Source: Brevibacterium antiquum
GTDB lineage: Bacteria > Actinomycetota > Actinomycetes > Actinomycetales > Brevibacteriaceae
Assembly: GCF_016107655.1 (NCBI RefSeq)
Contig: NZ_JABASX010000007.1
Location: 217,258-281,257 of the forward strand
Direction: 5' to 3'
Length of the DNA stretch: 64,000 nt
In this document: positions 7,860 to 16,633 of the stretch, one piece after another
Numbering within the stretch: position 1 is the stretch's first letter
How the letters are laid out: every line of letters begins with the position of its first letter
Program-made: the position numbers and the translations under genes
Notes under the pieces: generated by a model
Seen by the model: the letters and a program-made list of their open reading frames with translations, nothing else
Database searches by the model: none
Told to the model about the DNA's origin: nothing

Positions 7860-8855
7860 ATGAAGGCAGTACAGCTGAACGCCACCGACGGGCCAAGCTC
7901 CCTCGCACTCGCAGACGTCGACGCCCCCACAGCCGAACCCGGCACAATCCTCATCGACGTCGCCTATGCAGGCGTGACATTCCCCGAACTGCTGCAGTCT
8001 CGCGGGCAATATCAGATGCAGCCGCCCCTGCCCTACACGATGGGTTCTGAGGTCGCTGGAACAGTGCGCGAACTGGGGGAGGGGGTCACAGGCTTCTCTG
8101 TGGGTGACCGTGTCCTCGGTGTTGCCGGCACCGGAGCCTACGCCGAGGTCATGGCTGTTCCTGCCGCCAGCGTCCTGCCTCTGCCGGATTCGGTGTCTCT
8201 GCGATCCGGGGCCGGGATGCCGATGAACCTGCTGACGGCGGACTTCGCTCTGCGCGTGCGAGGGAACCTTCAAGCAGGACAGAGCGTCCTCATCCACGGA
8301 GCTGCCGGGGGACTCGGCAGCGCCCTCGTCCAGGTCGCACTCGCCTCCGGTGCAGAAGTCGTCGCCGTCGTCTCCACTCAGGAGAAGGCGGACACGGTGG
8401 CCAACCTCGGCGCACAACATGTGGTCTTCGCCGACGGATTCAAAGACGCAGTCAAGGAGATCTTCCCGCGCGGAGTCGACCTGGTCGCAGACCCGGTGGG
8501 AGGGGACCGCTTCACGGATTCCCTGCGCTGCCTCTCGACCTTCGGCACGCTCCTGGTCCTCGGCTTCACCGCGGGCCAGATTCCTGAGGTGAAGGTCAAC
8601 CGACTGCTGCTGGGCAACATCTCCGTGGCAGGCGTGGGCTGGGGAGCCGCTTTGGCCGGACGGCCTGAGATGGTGGCTCAGCAGTGGGAAACCCTCTGGC
8701 CCCACCTGTCTGCCGGAGACCTCAACCCTGCAATCCACACCGTCCTTCCCATGGCGCAGGCCGGTGAGGCACTCGAGATCATCGACTCCCGATCGGTTCG
8801 AGGCAAAGTGCTCCTCGAAGTCGGCGGCGACGCCAACGAGACTGCCACCCGCTGA
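7860..8855 (+). CDS. NADPH:quinone oxidoreductase-like MDR protein
   Basis: 331 residues, zinc-free medium-chain dehydrogenase/reductase. An N-terminal GroES-like half is followed by the cofactor motif GAAGGLG at 147-153. The zinc-ligand cysteines of alcohol dehydrogenases are absent, which fits quinone oxidoreductases and enoyl reductases. It is close behind the SDR and 67 bp before the acyl-CoA dehydrogenase, all on one strand. It probably reduces an enone or enoyl thioester, or a quinone. The genome context favours a part in the acyl-CoA pathway, but this is inference. Confidence 0.82.
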   Translation: MKAVQLNATDGPSSLALADVDAPTAEPGTILIDVAYAGVTFPELLQSRGQYQMQPPLPYTMGSEVAGTVRELGEGVTGFSVGDRVLGVAGTGAYAEVMAVPAASVLPLPDSVSLRSGAGMPMNLLTADFALRVRGNLQAGQSVLIHGAAGGLGSALVQVALASGAEVVAVVSTQEKADTVANLGAQHVVFADGFKDAVKEIFPRGVDLVADPVGGDRFTDSLRCLSTFGTLLVLGFTAGQIPEVKVNRLLLGNISVAGVGWGAALAGRPEMVAQQWETLWPHLSAGDLNPAIHTVLPMAQAGEALEIIDSRSVRGKVLLEVGGDANETATR

Positions 8856-8922
8856 CTCTGACAACGCGGCTGTACCGAAGAATTTCGCTCTACTTAAGTG
8901 AATTGACCAGAAAGCAGGAACC

Positions 8923-10146
8923 ATGGACTTCGCACCAGATGAGACCACCCTCGACTACCAGGCCAGACTCAACGCATTCATGGACGAATACGTCTACCCT
9001 GCAGAGTCCGTCTATCACCGCCAACGCGCCGAGTCCGGTGACCCGAACTTCCACCCGCCGGTCCTCGAAGACCTCAAGGCCGAGGCGAAGAAGCAGGGAC
9101 TGTGGAACCTGTTCCTGCCTTACGAAGGGTGGGGTGCGGGACTGACGAACCTGCAGTACGCGCACCTCGCGGAGATCACAGGACGCAGCCCAGAGATCGC
9201 CCCGGAGGCCATCAACTGCAACGCACCGGACACGGGGAACATGGAAGTACTTGCCCTGTTCGGTACCGATGAGCACAAGGAGAAGTGGCTCAAGCCTCTG
9301 CTGGCCGGCGAGATCGCCTCCGCGTTCTGCATGACAGAACCCGAGGTGGCCAGCTCCGATGCGACGAACATCGAAATGAGCATCACCGCCGACGGGGATG
9401 ACTACGTCCTCAACGGTCGGAAATGGTTCGCTTCGAATGCATTGCACGCCAACTGCCAGGTCTTCATCGTCATGGGCAAGACCGACCCGAACGCGGAGAC
9501 CCACCGACAGCAGTCCATGCTCGTCGTGCCGAAGGACACCCCCGGCATCACCATTGTTCGCGGGCTGCCGGTGTTCGGGTACATGGACCGGGAAGGCCAT
9601 GCAGAGATCCTGTTCGAGGATGTGCGCGTGCCCAAGACCGCGCTGCTCTCCGGTGAAGGGGATGGGTTCGCCATCAGCCAGGCCCGACTGGGGCCAGGCC
9701 GCATCCACCACTGCATGCGCACGATCGGCATGGCAGAACGATCCCTCGAACTGATGATCGACCGTGCCCAGCAGCGAGTCACCTTCGGACAGCCGGTGGC
9801 CGATCGCGCCAACATCCAGGACTGGATCGCCGAGGCGCGCATCGAGATCGAAGCCACCCGTCTCCTCGTGCTCAAGGCGGCATGGATGATGGACACCGTG
9901 GGCAACCGGGAAGCGGCAACGGAGATCGCAGCCATCAAGGTCAAGGCCCCAGAGATGGCCCTGACCATCATCGACCGGGCCATCCAGGTTCACGGCGGCG
10001 GCGGAGTCACGGATGACTTTCCGCTGGCCGGCTTCTATGCGCACCTGCGTACGCTGCGCCTGGCCGACGGACCCGACGAGGTGCATAAGCGTTCGATCGC
10101 CCGCCGCGAACTGCGCCGCCGGAAGACCGCTCGGGAGGCCGGATGA
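8923..10146 (+). CDS. Acyl-CoA dehydrogenase family protein, ACAD10/11 type
   Basis: 407 residues with the usual N-terminal helical, middle beta and C-terminal helical domains. The flavin/substrate segment [12 protein letters not shown] is near residue 140. Near the C-terminus it carries [15 protein letters not shown] where ordinary acyl-CoA dehydrogenases (such as the one at 25037) have a GGTNEI motif. The GPDEVH signature marks the ACAD10/ACAD11/LvaC-like group, whose studied members act on phosphorylated 4-hydroxyacyl-CoA and eliminate phosphate. Its stop overlaps the start of the kinase gene by 4 bp, so the two proteins are translationally coupled, mirroring the kinase-dehydrogenase fusion of ACAD10/11. 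Confidence 0.88.
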   Translation: MDFAPDETTLDYQARLNAFMDEYVYPAESVYHRQRAESGDPNFHPPVLEDLKAEAKKQGLWNLFLPYEGWGAGLTNLQYAHLAEITGRSPEIAPEAINCNAPDTGNMEVLALFGTDEHKEKWLKPLLAGEIASAFCMTEPEVASSDATNIEMSITADGDDYVLNGRKWFASNALHANCQVFIVMGKTDPNAETHRQQSMLVVPKDTPGITIVRGLPVFGYMDREGHAEILFEDVRVPKTALLSGEGDGFAISQARLGPGRIHHCMRTIGMAERSLELMIDRAQQRVTFGQPVADRANIQDWIAEARIEIEATRLLVLKAAWMMDTVGNREAATEIAAIKVKAPEMALTIIDRAIQVHGGGGVTDDFPLAGFYAHLRTLRLADGPDEVHKRSIARRELRRRKTAREAG

Positions 10147-11168
10147 GTATCGAACTCAACCTGAAAGCTCTCGCAGTCTGGATGCAGGCTGCGGGGGAGG
10201 CCGTCGTCGGTGAGCTCAAGGGGACCCGAGTCGGCCAAGGCCAGTCAAACCTCACGTACCGCATCGATGACGAGGCCGGACATGCGTGGATCGCACGCCG
10301 GCCCCCGCTGGGCAGACTGTTGGCCTCGGCTCACGACGTTGCCCGCGAATATCAGATCATGTCGGCGCTGCAGGAATCAGGAGTTCCCGTTCCGACCACG
10401 ATCGGTGTGTGCACGGACCCCGCCGTCGCTGACGTTCCCGTCTTCGTCATGGCCCACGTGGAGGGCATCGTCGTCGATGATGAGGAGACCGCACACTCAC
10501 TGACCCCAGACGTGCGGCGGCGGCTCGGCCTCGACCTCGCACGGACATTGGCCAAGATCCACGCGGTCGACATCGATGCCGCGGGACTGGGAGGCCTGGC
10601 CTCCCGGAAGCCCTATGCGCCGAGACAGCTCAAACGGTGGAGTCGGCAACTTGAGGAAAGCCGAACCCAGGACCGGCCCGACCTCGACGCCCTGACTGAC
10701 CTGCTCCGTGACACCATCCCGGACTCGGATGAGATCGCCCTGGTCCACGGCGACTTCCACATCCGCAACGTCATCATCGACGAGAGCACGGGAGGCATCC
10801 GAGCGGTCCTGGACTGGGAGCTCTCGACCCTGGGCGATCCGCTGGCCGATATGGGCAGCGCGCTCGCATATTGGACGCAGGCCGGTGAACTGCCGGGCGG
10901 AATGTTCGCCGCCTCAGCCCTGGACGGCTTCCCGACCCGGGCAGAGATGGCTGCAGAATATCTGCGTGCCTCCGGACGCGACGGGCAGGCGTTGGGGTTC
11001 TGGCATGTGCTGGGAGTGTGGAAGGTCGCCATCATCGCCGAGGGAGTCTACCGCCGGGTCCTCGACAACCCTGAGAACGCCGCGGGAATCACCCTCACCC
11101 CGGAGAACATCCAAGCCATGATCGATCACGGGTGGGACATCGCCAGAGAGAACGGGTTGGCGCCATGA
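10143..11168 (+). CDS. Aminoglycoside-phosphotransferase-like kinase (hydroxyacyl-CoA kinase candidate)
   Basis: 341 residues. Protein-kinase-like APH fold: VHGDFHIRN at 201-209 gives the catalytic Asp204 and Asn209, and [11 protein letters not shown] at 223-233 gives the metal-binding Asp224. Proteins of this branch are not antibiotic resistance enzymes; they pair with GPDEVH-type acyl-CoA dehydrogenases, as separate genes in bacteria (LvaA in P. putida phosphorylates 4-hydroxyvaleryl-CoA) and as one chain in ACAD10/11. The 4-bp overlap with the dehydrogenase gene supports joint function. I infer phosphorylation of the hydroxyl of a 4- or similar hydroxyacyl-CoA. No LvaB-like small partner is seen nearby. 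Confidence 0.85.
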   Translation: MSIELNLKALAVWMQAAGEAVVGELKGTRVGQGQSNLTYRIDDEAGHAWIARRPPLGRLLASAHDVAREYQIMSALQESGVPVPTTIGVCTDPAVADVPVFVMAHVEGIVVDDEETAHSLTPDVRRRLGLDLARTLAKIHAVDIDAAGLGGLASRKPYAPRQLKRWSRQLEESRTQDRPDLDALTDLLRDTIPDSDEIALVHGDFHIRNVIIDESTGGIRAVLDWELSTLGDPLADMGSALAYWTQAGELPGGMFAASALDGFPTRAEMAAEYLRASGRDGQALGFWHVLGVWKVAIIAEGVYRRVLDNPENAAGITLTPENIQAMIDHGWDIARENGLAP

Positions 11169-11220
11169 CTCTGCTGAGGCCCGCAGCCGCAATGGCGACG
11201 GATTGTATGATGGGCTGACC

Positions 11221-11907
11221 ATGTCGAAGACCGAAGAACAGGGTGAAGATCTCCCCGCACTGGTGGACCCCACGCTGACGCGTGATCTCCCGTCCACTCC
11301 TCGAGGCATCCGCACACGCGCGTCCCTGGTGGCCGCTGCCCGCACCGTGTTCGAACGCGATGGGTTCATCGATTCGCGACTGACGGACATCACGAAGGAG
11401 GCCCAGTGTTCCACAGGTACCTTCTACACGTACTTCGACAGCAAAGAAGAGGCTCTAGCTGCCGTTCTGCATGAGGCTCAAGAGGATATGCTCCACCCCG
11501 GCCCGCCGCAGGGGCACCACAAGGATCGCAGCGTCGTCGAGTCGCTCGAAGCGGGCAACCGTGCCTATGTCGAGGCGTATAAACGCAACGCCAAACTGAT
11601 GCTCCTGCTCGAGCAGGTGGCCGCGGTCGACCCGAAGTTCAGGCGCCTGCGACTCGACCGTGGACGAGCCTTCGCCCAACGGAACTGCAGGTGGATCAAG
11701 AAGCTCCAAGACGAGGGGTTTGCCGATCCGAGCCTTGACCCGGTTATGTCGGCAAGCGCATTGTCGCTGATGGTCGGGCGCATGGCCTATTTCAAATACG
11801 CATTGGAAGAACCGGACTGGGGCACCGATGACCTTCTCGTGGAGACCGCAACGAAGCTGTGGGTCAACGCGCTGGGCATCCCTGCCGACGGGTCCCGCCG
11901 AACCTAG
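11221..11907 (+). CDS. TetR-family transcriptional regulator
   Basis: 228 residues from ATG 11221; a TTG start at 11203 is also possible and no strong ribosome site decides. The N-terminal helix-turn-helix is clear: TRASLVAAARTVFERDGF, then TDITKEAQCSTGTFYTYF. The C-terminal ligand domain is unassigned. It follows the kinase gene by about 50 bp and precedes the alpha/beta hydrolase by 8 bp. It is the only regulator within the block and hence the first candidate to bind the palindrome at 2881, 6342 and 6938. Acyl-CoA or a free acid would be a natural effector, but this is guesswork. Confidence 0.85.
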   Translation: MSKTEEQGEDLPALVDPTLTRDLPSTPRGIRTRASLVAAARTVFERDGFIDSRLTDITKEAQCSTGTFYTYFDSKEEALAAVLHEAQEDMLHPGPPQGHHKDRSVVESLEAGNRAYVEAYKRNAKLMLLLEQVAAVDPKFRRLRLDRGRAFAQRNCRWIKKLQDEGFADPSLDPVMSASALSLMVGRMAYFKYALEEPDWGTDDLLVETATKLWVNALGIPADGSRRT

Positions 11908-11915
11908 GAGTTTCC

Positions 11916-12896
11916 ATGGCATCGTCAACGACAACGTCAACGACATCCGAACCATCACCTGGTCGGAGTACTGGCGCTCCTTTCGACAATGCTTCGGTGG
12001 CAGCCCGTCTGGCAGAACTGCCGTTCGTTGCGAATGCGCAGGCGCTGACGGTGAGCACCTCGGGTGGTGAGTTCGCCGGGTTCCAGGCGATACCGGCTCA
12101 TCCTGATCCGCAGCTCGGCGATGCGCTGCTGTTGCACGGTTGGCCCGAATTCGCGGCCTGTTGGGAGAAGACAGCGGCCCTGCTCCTGGAACAGGGGATG
12201 AGCGTGTTCGCCTATGACCAGAGGGGGTATTCTCCTGGAGCACGTCCTGTCTCCGTCGATGAGTACACGATGCCCCACCTGGTCGCGGATCTCGACGAGA
12301 TCTCACGCTCGGTGGGACTGGGTCGCTTCCACCTCGTCGGCCACGACTGGGGTGGGATGGTCGCATGGCATTACGCCGCGAACCATCCAGAGCGTCTGCT
12401 GACGAACACCGTCGTCTCGACCCCGCACCCGATCGCCCATGCCAAGCAGGTGCAGGCGGACCCGGACCAGTACGAGCGCATGGAATACATGCGCTCGATC
12501 CAAGACCATCCGGACGGAGTTGCCCGCACTCTGCTGCGCAATGACGGAGAACGACTCATCGATCTCTACACCGGTGACGTACCTGATGACATGGCGGCCT
12601 CCTACACAGCGCGCTTGAGCGAGCCTGGAGCAATGGACTCGGTGCTGAAGTACTACCAGGCGGCGGACGGCCGAGCTCGATTGTCGAGCACCCCAGTCAC
12701 AGTGCCGACGACCTTCGTGTGGGGTAGTGAAGATATCGCCTTCCCTCGCGCCACTGCGGAGCTGACCGCCGAATATGTCGAAGGCCCATACCGATTTGTC
12801 CCCCTCGAAGGCGCATCCCATTGGCTACCGGAATCGCACCCTGGCGAGATTGCGCGTGAGGCCATCGCTTTGGCGCGGGAGCACTCGGCTTCATAG
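11916..12896 (+). CDS. Alpha/beta hydrolase, epoxide-hydrolase-like
   Basis: 326 residues from ATG 11916, chosen because TAGGAG stands 5 bases before it. The oxyanion-hole motif HGWPE lies in the first third, the nucleophile elbow GHDWGG has aspartate as in epoxide hydrolases and dehalogenases rather than serine, an acid appears in WGSEDIAF, and the catalytic histidine in GASHWLP near the end. The Asp nucleophile argues for epoxide or halide hydrolysis, but family members vary. It is tightly linked to the TetR gene (8 bp). Its place in the proposed pathway is not clear, and it may serve a side branch. Confidence 0.82.
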   Translation: MASSTTTSTTSEPSPGRSTGAPFDNASVAARLAELPFVANAQALTVSTSGGEFAGFQAIPAHPDPQLGDALLLHGWPEFAACWEKTAALLLEQGMSVFAYDQRGYSPGARPVSVDEYTMPHLVADLDEISRSVGLGRFHLVGHDWGGMVAWHYAANHPERLLTNTVVSTPHPIAHAKQVQADPDQYERMEYMRSIQDHPDGVARTLLRNDGERLIDLYTGDVPDDMAASYTARLSEPGAMDSVLKYYQAADGRARLSSTPVTVPTTFVWGSEDIAFPRATAELTAEYVEGPYRFVPLEGASHWLPESHPGEIAREAIALAREHSAS

Positions 12897-12950
12897 GTGC
12901 AGGCAGGGCAGGTGCCGATCGAAGGTGTCCGCGCCGCCAGCGCCAAATAG

Positions 12951-13190
12951 TCATTGCGATAAGACCCAATCGGCGACCGCATACAGCGCGTCGATTTCGG
13001 TGGGCAGATGTGTGTCGTCCGACGGCAGCGCTTGTGCGATCGAGAGCCCGTTGATGAAGGTGCCCGGAGCGATGGTGAGCGTGCGGGCAGTTGCCAAGCG
13101 GGCCGGCGTGACCCCTCCGAGCATCGTCGCGGCAGCCCGCAGGATTTTGTCTCTGCTGCCGATGCCCTCTGGTGGCTGAAGTTCCCTCAT
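12951..13190 (-). pseudogene. Internally deleted TetR-family regulator
   Basis: The 79-codon frame begins like a TetR protein (SRDKILRAAATMLGG) and then jumps to text resembling a TetR C-terminus (GTFINGLSIAQALPSDD and ALYAVADWVL). The helix-turn-helix and most of the ligand domain are missing, consistent with an in-frame deletion. It may still be translated but should not bind DNA as a normal TetR. A large dyad, probably its former operator, lies just upstream at 13202-13254. Confidence 0.55.
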
Positions 13191-13201
13191 CCCCCTTCCA
13201 T

Positions 13202-13254
13202 TACTCCGTATTGGTCGATTGCGCTAGTGACCATCAAGTCACCAATACACTGTA
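13202..13254. promoter_or_regulatory. Large dyad upstream of the deleted TetR gene
   Basis: GTATTGGT at 13208-13215 is matched by ACCAATAC at 13241-13248, with TAC/GTA further out and a nested TGAC/GTCA pair in the middle. A third half-site, TATTGGTCAC, is found at about 13396-13405 upstream of sodC. This is the pattern expected of a TetR-type operator. From 13255 to 13440 I see no gene; that stretch holds only the third half-site and the presumed sodC promoter. Confidence 0.5.
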
Positions 13255-13440
13255 TTGCCGGAGGGGTGGTGTGGGATTGTGCAGCAAGGGAGCCTGACTG
13301 AACTCGAGTCTTGCTCAGCGCGGATGGTTGAATCGTTCTCCTTCGGCCAGATTACAGGACGGCTTGTTTTGTTCGGGCCTTAGCAGTCCATCTAGTATTG
13401 GTCACAGACGCTGAATACCGCCTGGAATGATGATGGAGTC

Positions 13441-14052
13441 ATGATGAACAAGAGAACCCTTGCCCTTCCCGCCTTGGCATCAGCGACGCTGCTGCTCGCC
13501 GCATGTTCAGCACAGACGAGCGATGAGGGCGCATCGGACAATGCCAGCACCTCCGCCAGCTCGGCGGAGGCTAAGGCGGACATGCAGAAATCTGACGGTA
13601 CAGCAGCCGGCACCGCATCATTTGGTCGGACCAAGAGCGGGACCGAGGTTTCAGTGAAAGTCGAGGGACTCGAGCCAGGATTCCATGGATTTCACGTTCA
13701 TGCCACGGGTAAATGCGAACCTGATAGCGCGGCTGCGGACAAGCCCGAGAAGAAGGGCGATTTCCTCTCCGCCGGGGGGCATATGGGCTCCGACGAGGCC
13801 AAGCACCCGAACCACGCTGGTGATCTGCCCAGCCTGCTCGTCAATGAGGACGGCACCGGTGAGCTGTCCTTCACCACCGACCGGTTCAGCCCGGAGGACT
13901 TGGCTGATGACGATGGCAGTGCAGTCATGATTCATTCAGGAACGGACAACTTCGCCAACATTCCCGAACGCTACGCCTCCGAGGGTGCGGATGAGGAAAC
14001 AGCGGGTGCTGGTGACGCCAAGATGCGCGTGGCCTGCGGAGTCGTCGAGTAG
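13441..14052 (+). CDS. sodC: Cu/Zn superoxide dismutase, lipoprotein
   Basis: 203 residues. A lipoprotein signal peptide ends in LLLAAC with Cys22 as the lipidation site, followed by a Ser/Ala/Asp-rich linker to about residue 50. The dismutase domain has metal ligands His85 and His87 (FHVH), a further His in GGHMG (114), the zinc-loop cluster KHPNHAGD (His122, His125, Asp128) and His165 in IHSG. Cys92 and Cys199 can form the conserved disulfide. The enzyme would be anchored outside the membrane and remove extracellular superoxide. The gene stands alone between two degraded regulator genes. Confidence 0.93.
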   Translation: MMNKRTLALPALASATLLLAACSAQTSDEGASDNASTSASSAEAKADMQKSDGTAAGTASFGRTKSGTEVSVKVEGLEPGFHGFHVHATGKCEPDSAAADKPEKKGDFLSAGGHMGSDEAKHPNHAGDLPSLLVNEDGTGELSFTTDRFSPEDLADDDGSAVMIHSGTDNFANIPERYASEGADEETAGAGDAKMRVACGVVE

Positions 14053-14221
14053 GACCACGACTGTAACCGCTTCGCGCGGAAAGGGTTGTAGCGTGCACGG
14101 GGAGTCACTGAACGGTGGACTGCTGACGGTGTGATTGCGACTCTGTGTTGGCATCCGGTGGTGCTTGTCAGGCGAGATGAAGCGGATCATAGGAGTCTGT
14201 CAGTCTTTGGGAGAACTCGGA

Positions 14222-14572
14222 TCAGGCCGCGAAGACTCCCGGGGGCGTCCCCAACGTCCGGCGGAAGTGCCGGGTGAGATGGGACTGGTCGTGGAAGCCG
14301 GACTGGGCGGCCGCCTCGGCGATGGTGAAGGTCTCCTGCAGACGATCATCGAGCAGATGACGGAGTCGACGGGCAAGAGGTGCGTCAGAAGCCGTGTCGA
14401 CTGGTGATTTCAGGTGCGGCTGTACGATCTGGTCGACGGCCGAAATGACATTCGGATCGAAGAGCGTCGGAGTCTCCGCGGCGGCATCGACGGCGTTGTG
14501 GGGCAGCCATTCGGGCTCGAGATAGAGCACTCGTTTGCGAAACGGAACTTCCGGAGTTGCCGAGCGGGACAT
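14222..14572 (-). pseudogene. N-terminally truncated AraC-family regulator
   Basis: From RVLYLEPEWLPHN onward the minus strand reads as the second half of an AraC-type regulator: end of the cupin domain, then the two helix-turn-helices, of which TIAEAAAQSGFHDQSHLTRH is the second, and the usual ending RRTLGTPPGVF. Upstream, the same frame loses any resemblance and runs into the divergent gene at 14774, so most of the cupin domain is missing or frameshifted. An ATG at 14572 could still start a 116-residue DNA-binding fragment. Between 14052 and 14222 I see no gene. Confidence 0.6.
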
Positions 14573-14773
14573 GATGCGGCGAATCGGGAAGCTGTGGCAG
14601 CCGTGGCGGCGGAGGATCTCAACTTGGTGGGAATCGCTCTGCGCGGGCCGAAGAATGCCGTCGACCGGGTAGTGAAGGGCGCGCGGATGCACGGGTGAAG
14701 TGGAGCCGAGGTGGTTGGCTCTTGACTCGATCCGTGAGTTGCTCTGATGAGCTGCGGGGGCCAGGATGTGTGC

Positions 14774-15640
14774 ATGGAGGAGTCTCGAACCGGCCTGAGC
14801 AGCCAACTGTCCGGCTGCTGTGTGGTTCTCACCGCGCAACGGAAGGCCCCACAGTTCGCCGCTGCCCTTGAGCGGCATGGTGCGACCATCGTGCACGCGC
14901 CCACGCTGTCGGTCATCCCGAACATCGACGACCCCGAGCTCGGTGCTCGCACTCGCGCCCTCATCGACACGCAACCCGATGTCGTCGTGGTGACCACCGG
15001 TGTCGGTTTCAACGGCTGGGCCGAGGTGGCCGAGTCCGAGGGTCTCAGTGAGCAGTGGCACGCAATGCTCGGGAGTGCTCGGATCATCGCACGCGGGCCC
15101 AAGGCGCGTGGTGCGATCCAGGGGGCAGGTCTGACACCGGATTGGGTTGCCGAGTCCGAGACGAACACCGAGATCCAGCAGGTGCTGCTCGGTGAGGGCG
15201 TGCGCGGCCTCCGGATCGCGGTGCAGCACCATGGAGCCGGCGCCGACGGTCTGGACGAGGCCTTCGCCGCAGCAGGTGCCGAGGTCAGCTCGTTGGTGGT
15301 CTATCGGTGGGGCCCCGCCCCCGACCGGGATGCCGTGGTGACAGCCATCGGTCTCGTCGCACGGCGCCAATGCGATGCCGTGGCCTTCACCTCGGCGCCC
15401 GGGGTCACCGCCTTTTTGGATGCCGCCCGCGAACAGGGCCTACTGCCGGAGGTCCTCGCCGCGTTCACCGATCAGTCCGGTGTGCTGGCTGCTGTGGTCG
15501 GCAATGTCACTGCGGCACCACTGGTGGAGCACGGAATCGAGCCGGTGATCCCCGACAGGTTCCGCCTCGGCGCACTCGTGCGCACCCTGGTCACCGAACT
15601 CACGGCGCGGAAACAAGCGAGGGCAGAGAGTTGTGAGTGA
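14774..15640 (+). CDS. Uroporphyrinogen-III synthase-like protein
   Basis: 288 residues from ATG 14774; an ATG at 14747 in the same frame is less likely. Two alternating alpha/beta domains are visible. VVLTAQRKAPQFAAALERHG opens the first, VVVTTGVGFNGW matches the conserved TSxxA/N region, and AVAFTSAPGVTAFLD is the second-domain motif of HemD proteins. HemD closes hydroxymethylbilane to uroporphyrinogen III in heme synthesis. No other hem genes are near. Actinobacteria often carry a second HemD-like protein fused to or near regulators, so a role outside heme synthesis is possible. The gene is divergent from the AraC fragment and convergent with the SDR. Confidence 0.75.
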   Translation: MEESRTGLSSQLSGCCVVLTAQRKAPQFAAALERHGATIVHAPTLSVIPNIDDPELGARTRALIDTQPDVVVVTTGVGFNGWAEVAESEGLSEQWHAMLGSARIIARGPKARGAIQGAGLTPDWVAESETNTEIQQVLLGEGVRGLRIAVQHHGAGADGLDEAFAAAGAEVSSLVVYRWGPAPDRDAVVTAIGLVARRQCDAVAFTSAPGVTAFLDAAREQGLLPEVLAAFTDQSGVLAAVVGNVTAAPLVEHGIEPVIPDRFRLGALVRTLVTELTARKQARAESCE

Positions 15641-15644
15641 ACCA

Positions 15645-16538
15645 TCAGTCCGTAGCAAGCCCGAAGCTGATGCCAGTGAGCTCCTCAGAGGCCTCCCATA
15701 GCCGGCAGGCGGCAGCAAGGTCACTGGCCTTCGAAGACCGTCCCACCAAGGTCGGGGAGCCGCGCAGCTCCCCGCGGCCGTCCGGACCGACGTAACTGGC
15801 ACCGGGTAGGTCGTGAGTCGCGGCAAACAGTGTGGGCAGTGCCCCGTGTTCGCTGGTTTGGGCGAAGAGGCGTCCTGCGAGATTGGCAGCGGCAACGAGA
15901 GCTCTGTGCTGGCCTTGGGTCCCCAAGCTTGTCGCCGAGTAGCCGGGGTGCGCAGCCAAGGAGACAACGCGAGAGCCCGCCCGATGCAGGCGGCGTTCGA
16001 GTTCGAGAGTGAACAGCAGGTTCGCCAGCTTGGATTGGCCATATGACTCCGCGAAGCCGTACCTGCGATTGCGCAGGCCCAGATCGTCGAAATGGATATC
16101 GCCGGCCTTGTGCGCCCCCGACGCTACGGTCACCACCCGGTCGGTGATGCGCGGCAGGAGGAGATTCGTCAGTGCGAAGTGACCCAGATGGTTGGTGCCG
16201 AACTGCAGGTCGAATCCATCCTTGGTCTGAGCACCTCGGTGACCGGCGACTCCTGCATTGTTGATCAGAATGTCGAGTGGAGCGCTCCACCACTGTGCGA
16301 ACGCTCTGATGGAGGACAGATCGGCGAGATCGAGTTCTCGGACTTCGGTGCTTCTGCCCATGGTGCGTGCGACATTCTCGCCACGCTGCGTATCACGGAC
16401 GGCCAGAACAACGTGGGCTCCCGCGTGTGAGAGCGCGGTTGCGGTGGCGGCTCCGACACCCCTGTTGGCTCCGGTGATGACCACCGTGCGACCATCCATT
16501 GCGGGCATGTTCGCTGCGGTCCATCGATACTTCGCCAT
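15645..16538 (-). CDS. SDR oxidoreductase, retinol-dehydrogenase-like
   Basis: 297 residues. TGANRGVG at about 22-29, DILINNAG, and a catalytic YGQSK (Tyr, Lys) preceded by VASGAH give a complete SDR active site. The pattern GTNHLGHFALTNLLLP is typical of the retinol dehydrogenase/WWOX-like branch common in Actinobacteria. Physiological substrates in bacteria are unknown. It faces the HemD-like gene with only 4 bp between the stops. Confidence 0.85.
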   Translation of the reverse strand: MAKYRWTAANMPAMDGRTVVITGANRGVGAATATALSHAGAHVVLAVRDTQRGENVARTMGRSTEVRELDLADLSSIRAFAQWWSAPLDILINNAGVAGHRGAQTKDGFDLQFGTNHLGHFALTNLLLPRITDRVVTVASGAHKAGDIHFDDLGLRNRRYGFAESYGQSKLANLLFTLELERRLHRAGSRVVSLAAHPGYSATSLGTQGQHRALVAAANLAGRLFAQTSEHGALPTLFAATHDLPGASYVGPDGRGELRGSPTLVGRSSKASDLAAACRLWEASEELTGISFGLATD

Positions 16539-16633
16539 GGCCCGAGGTTACGCAATGGAGTTCGAGCGAACAAGGCCGTGCCGAGCATCTCCTCTGCGGC
16601 GATGAGGGCTTGCTGCAGGGTTCGTCTCCGAGG

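Noticed and set aside
10143..11168. Aminoglycoside resistance gene
   Set aside because: The APH fold here belongs to the acyl-CoA-dehydrogenase-linked kinases, shown by overlap with the dehydrogenase and the lack of antibiotic-resistance context.
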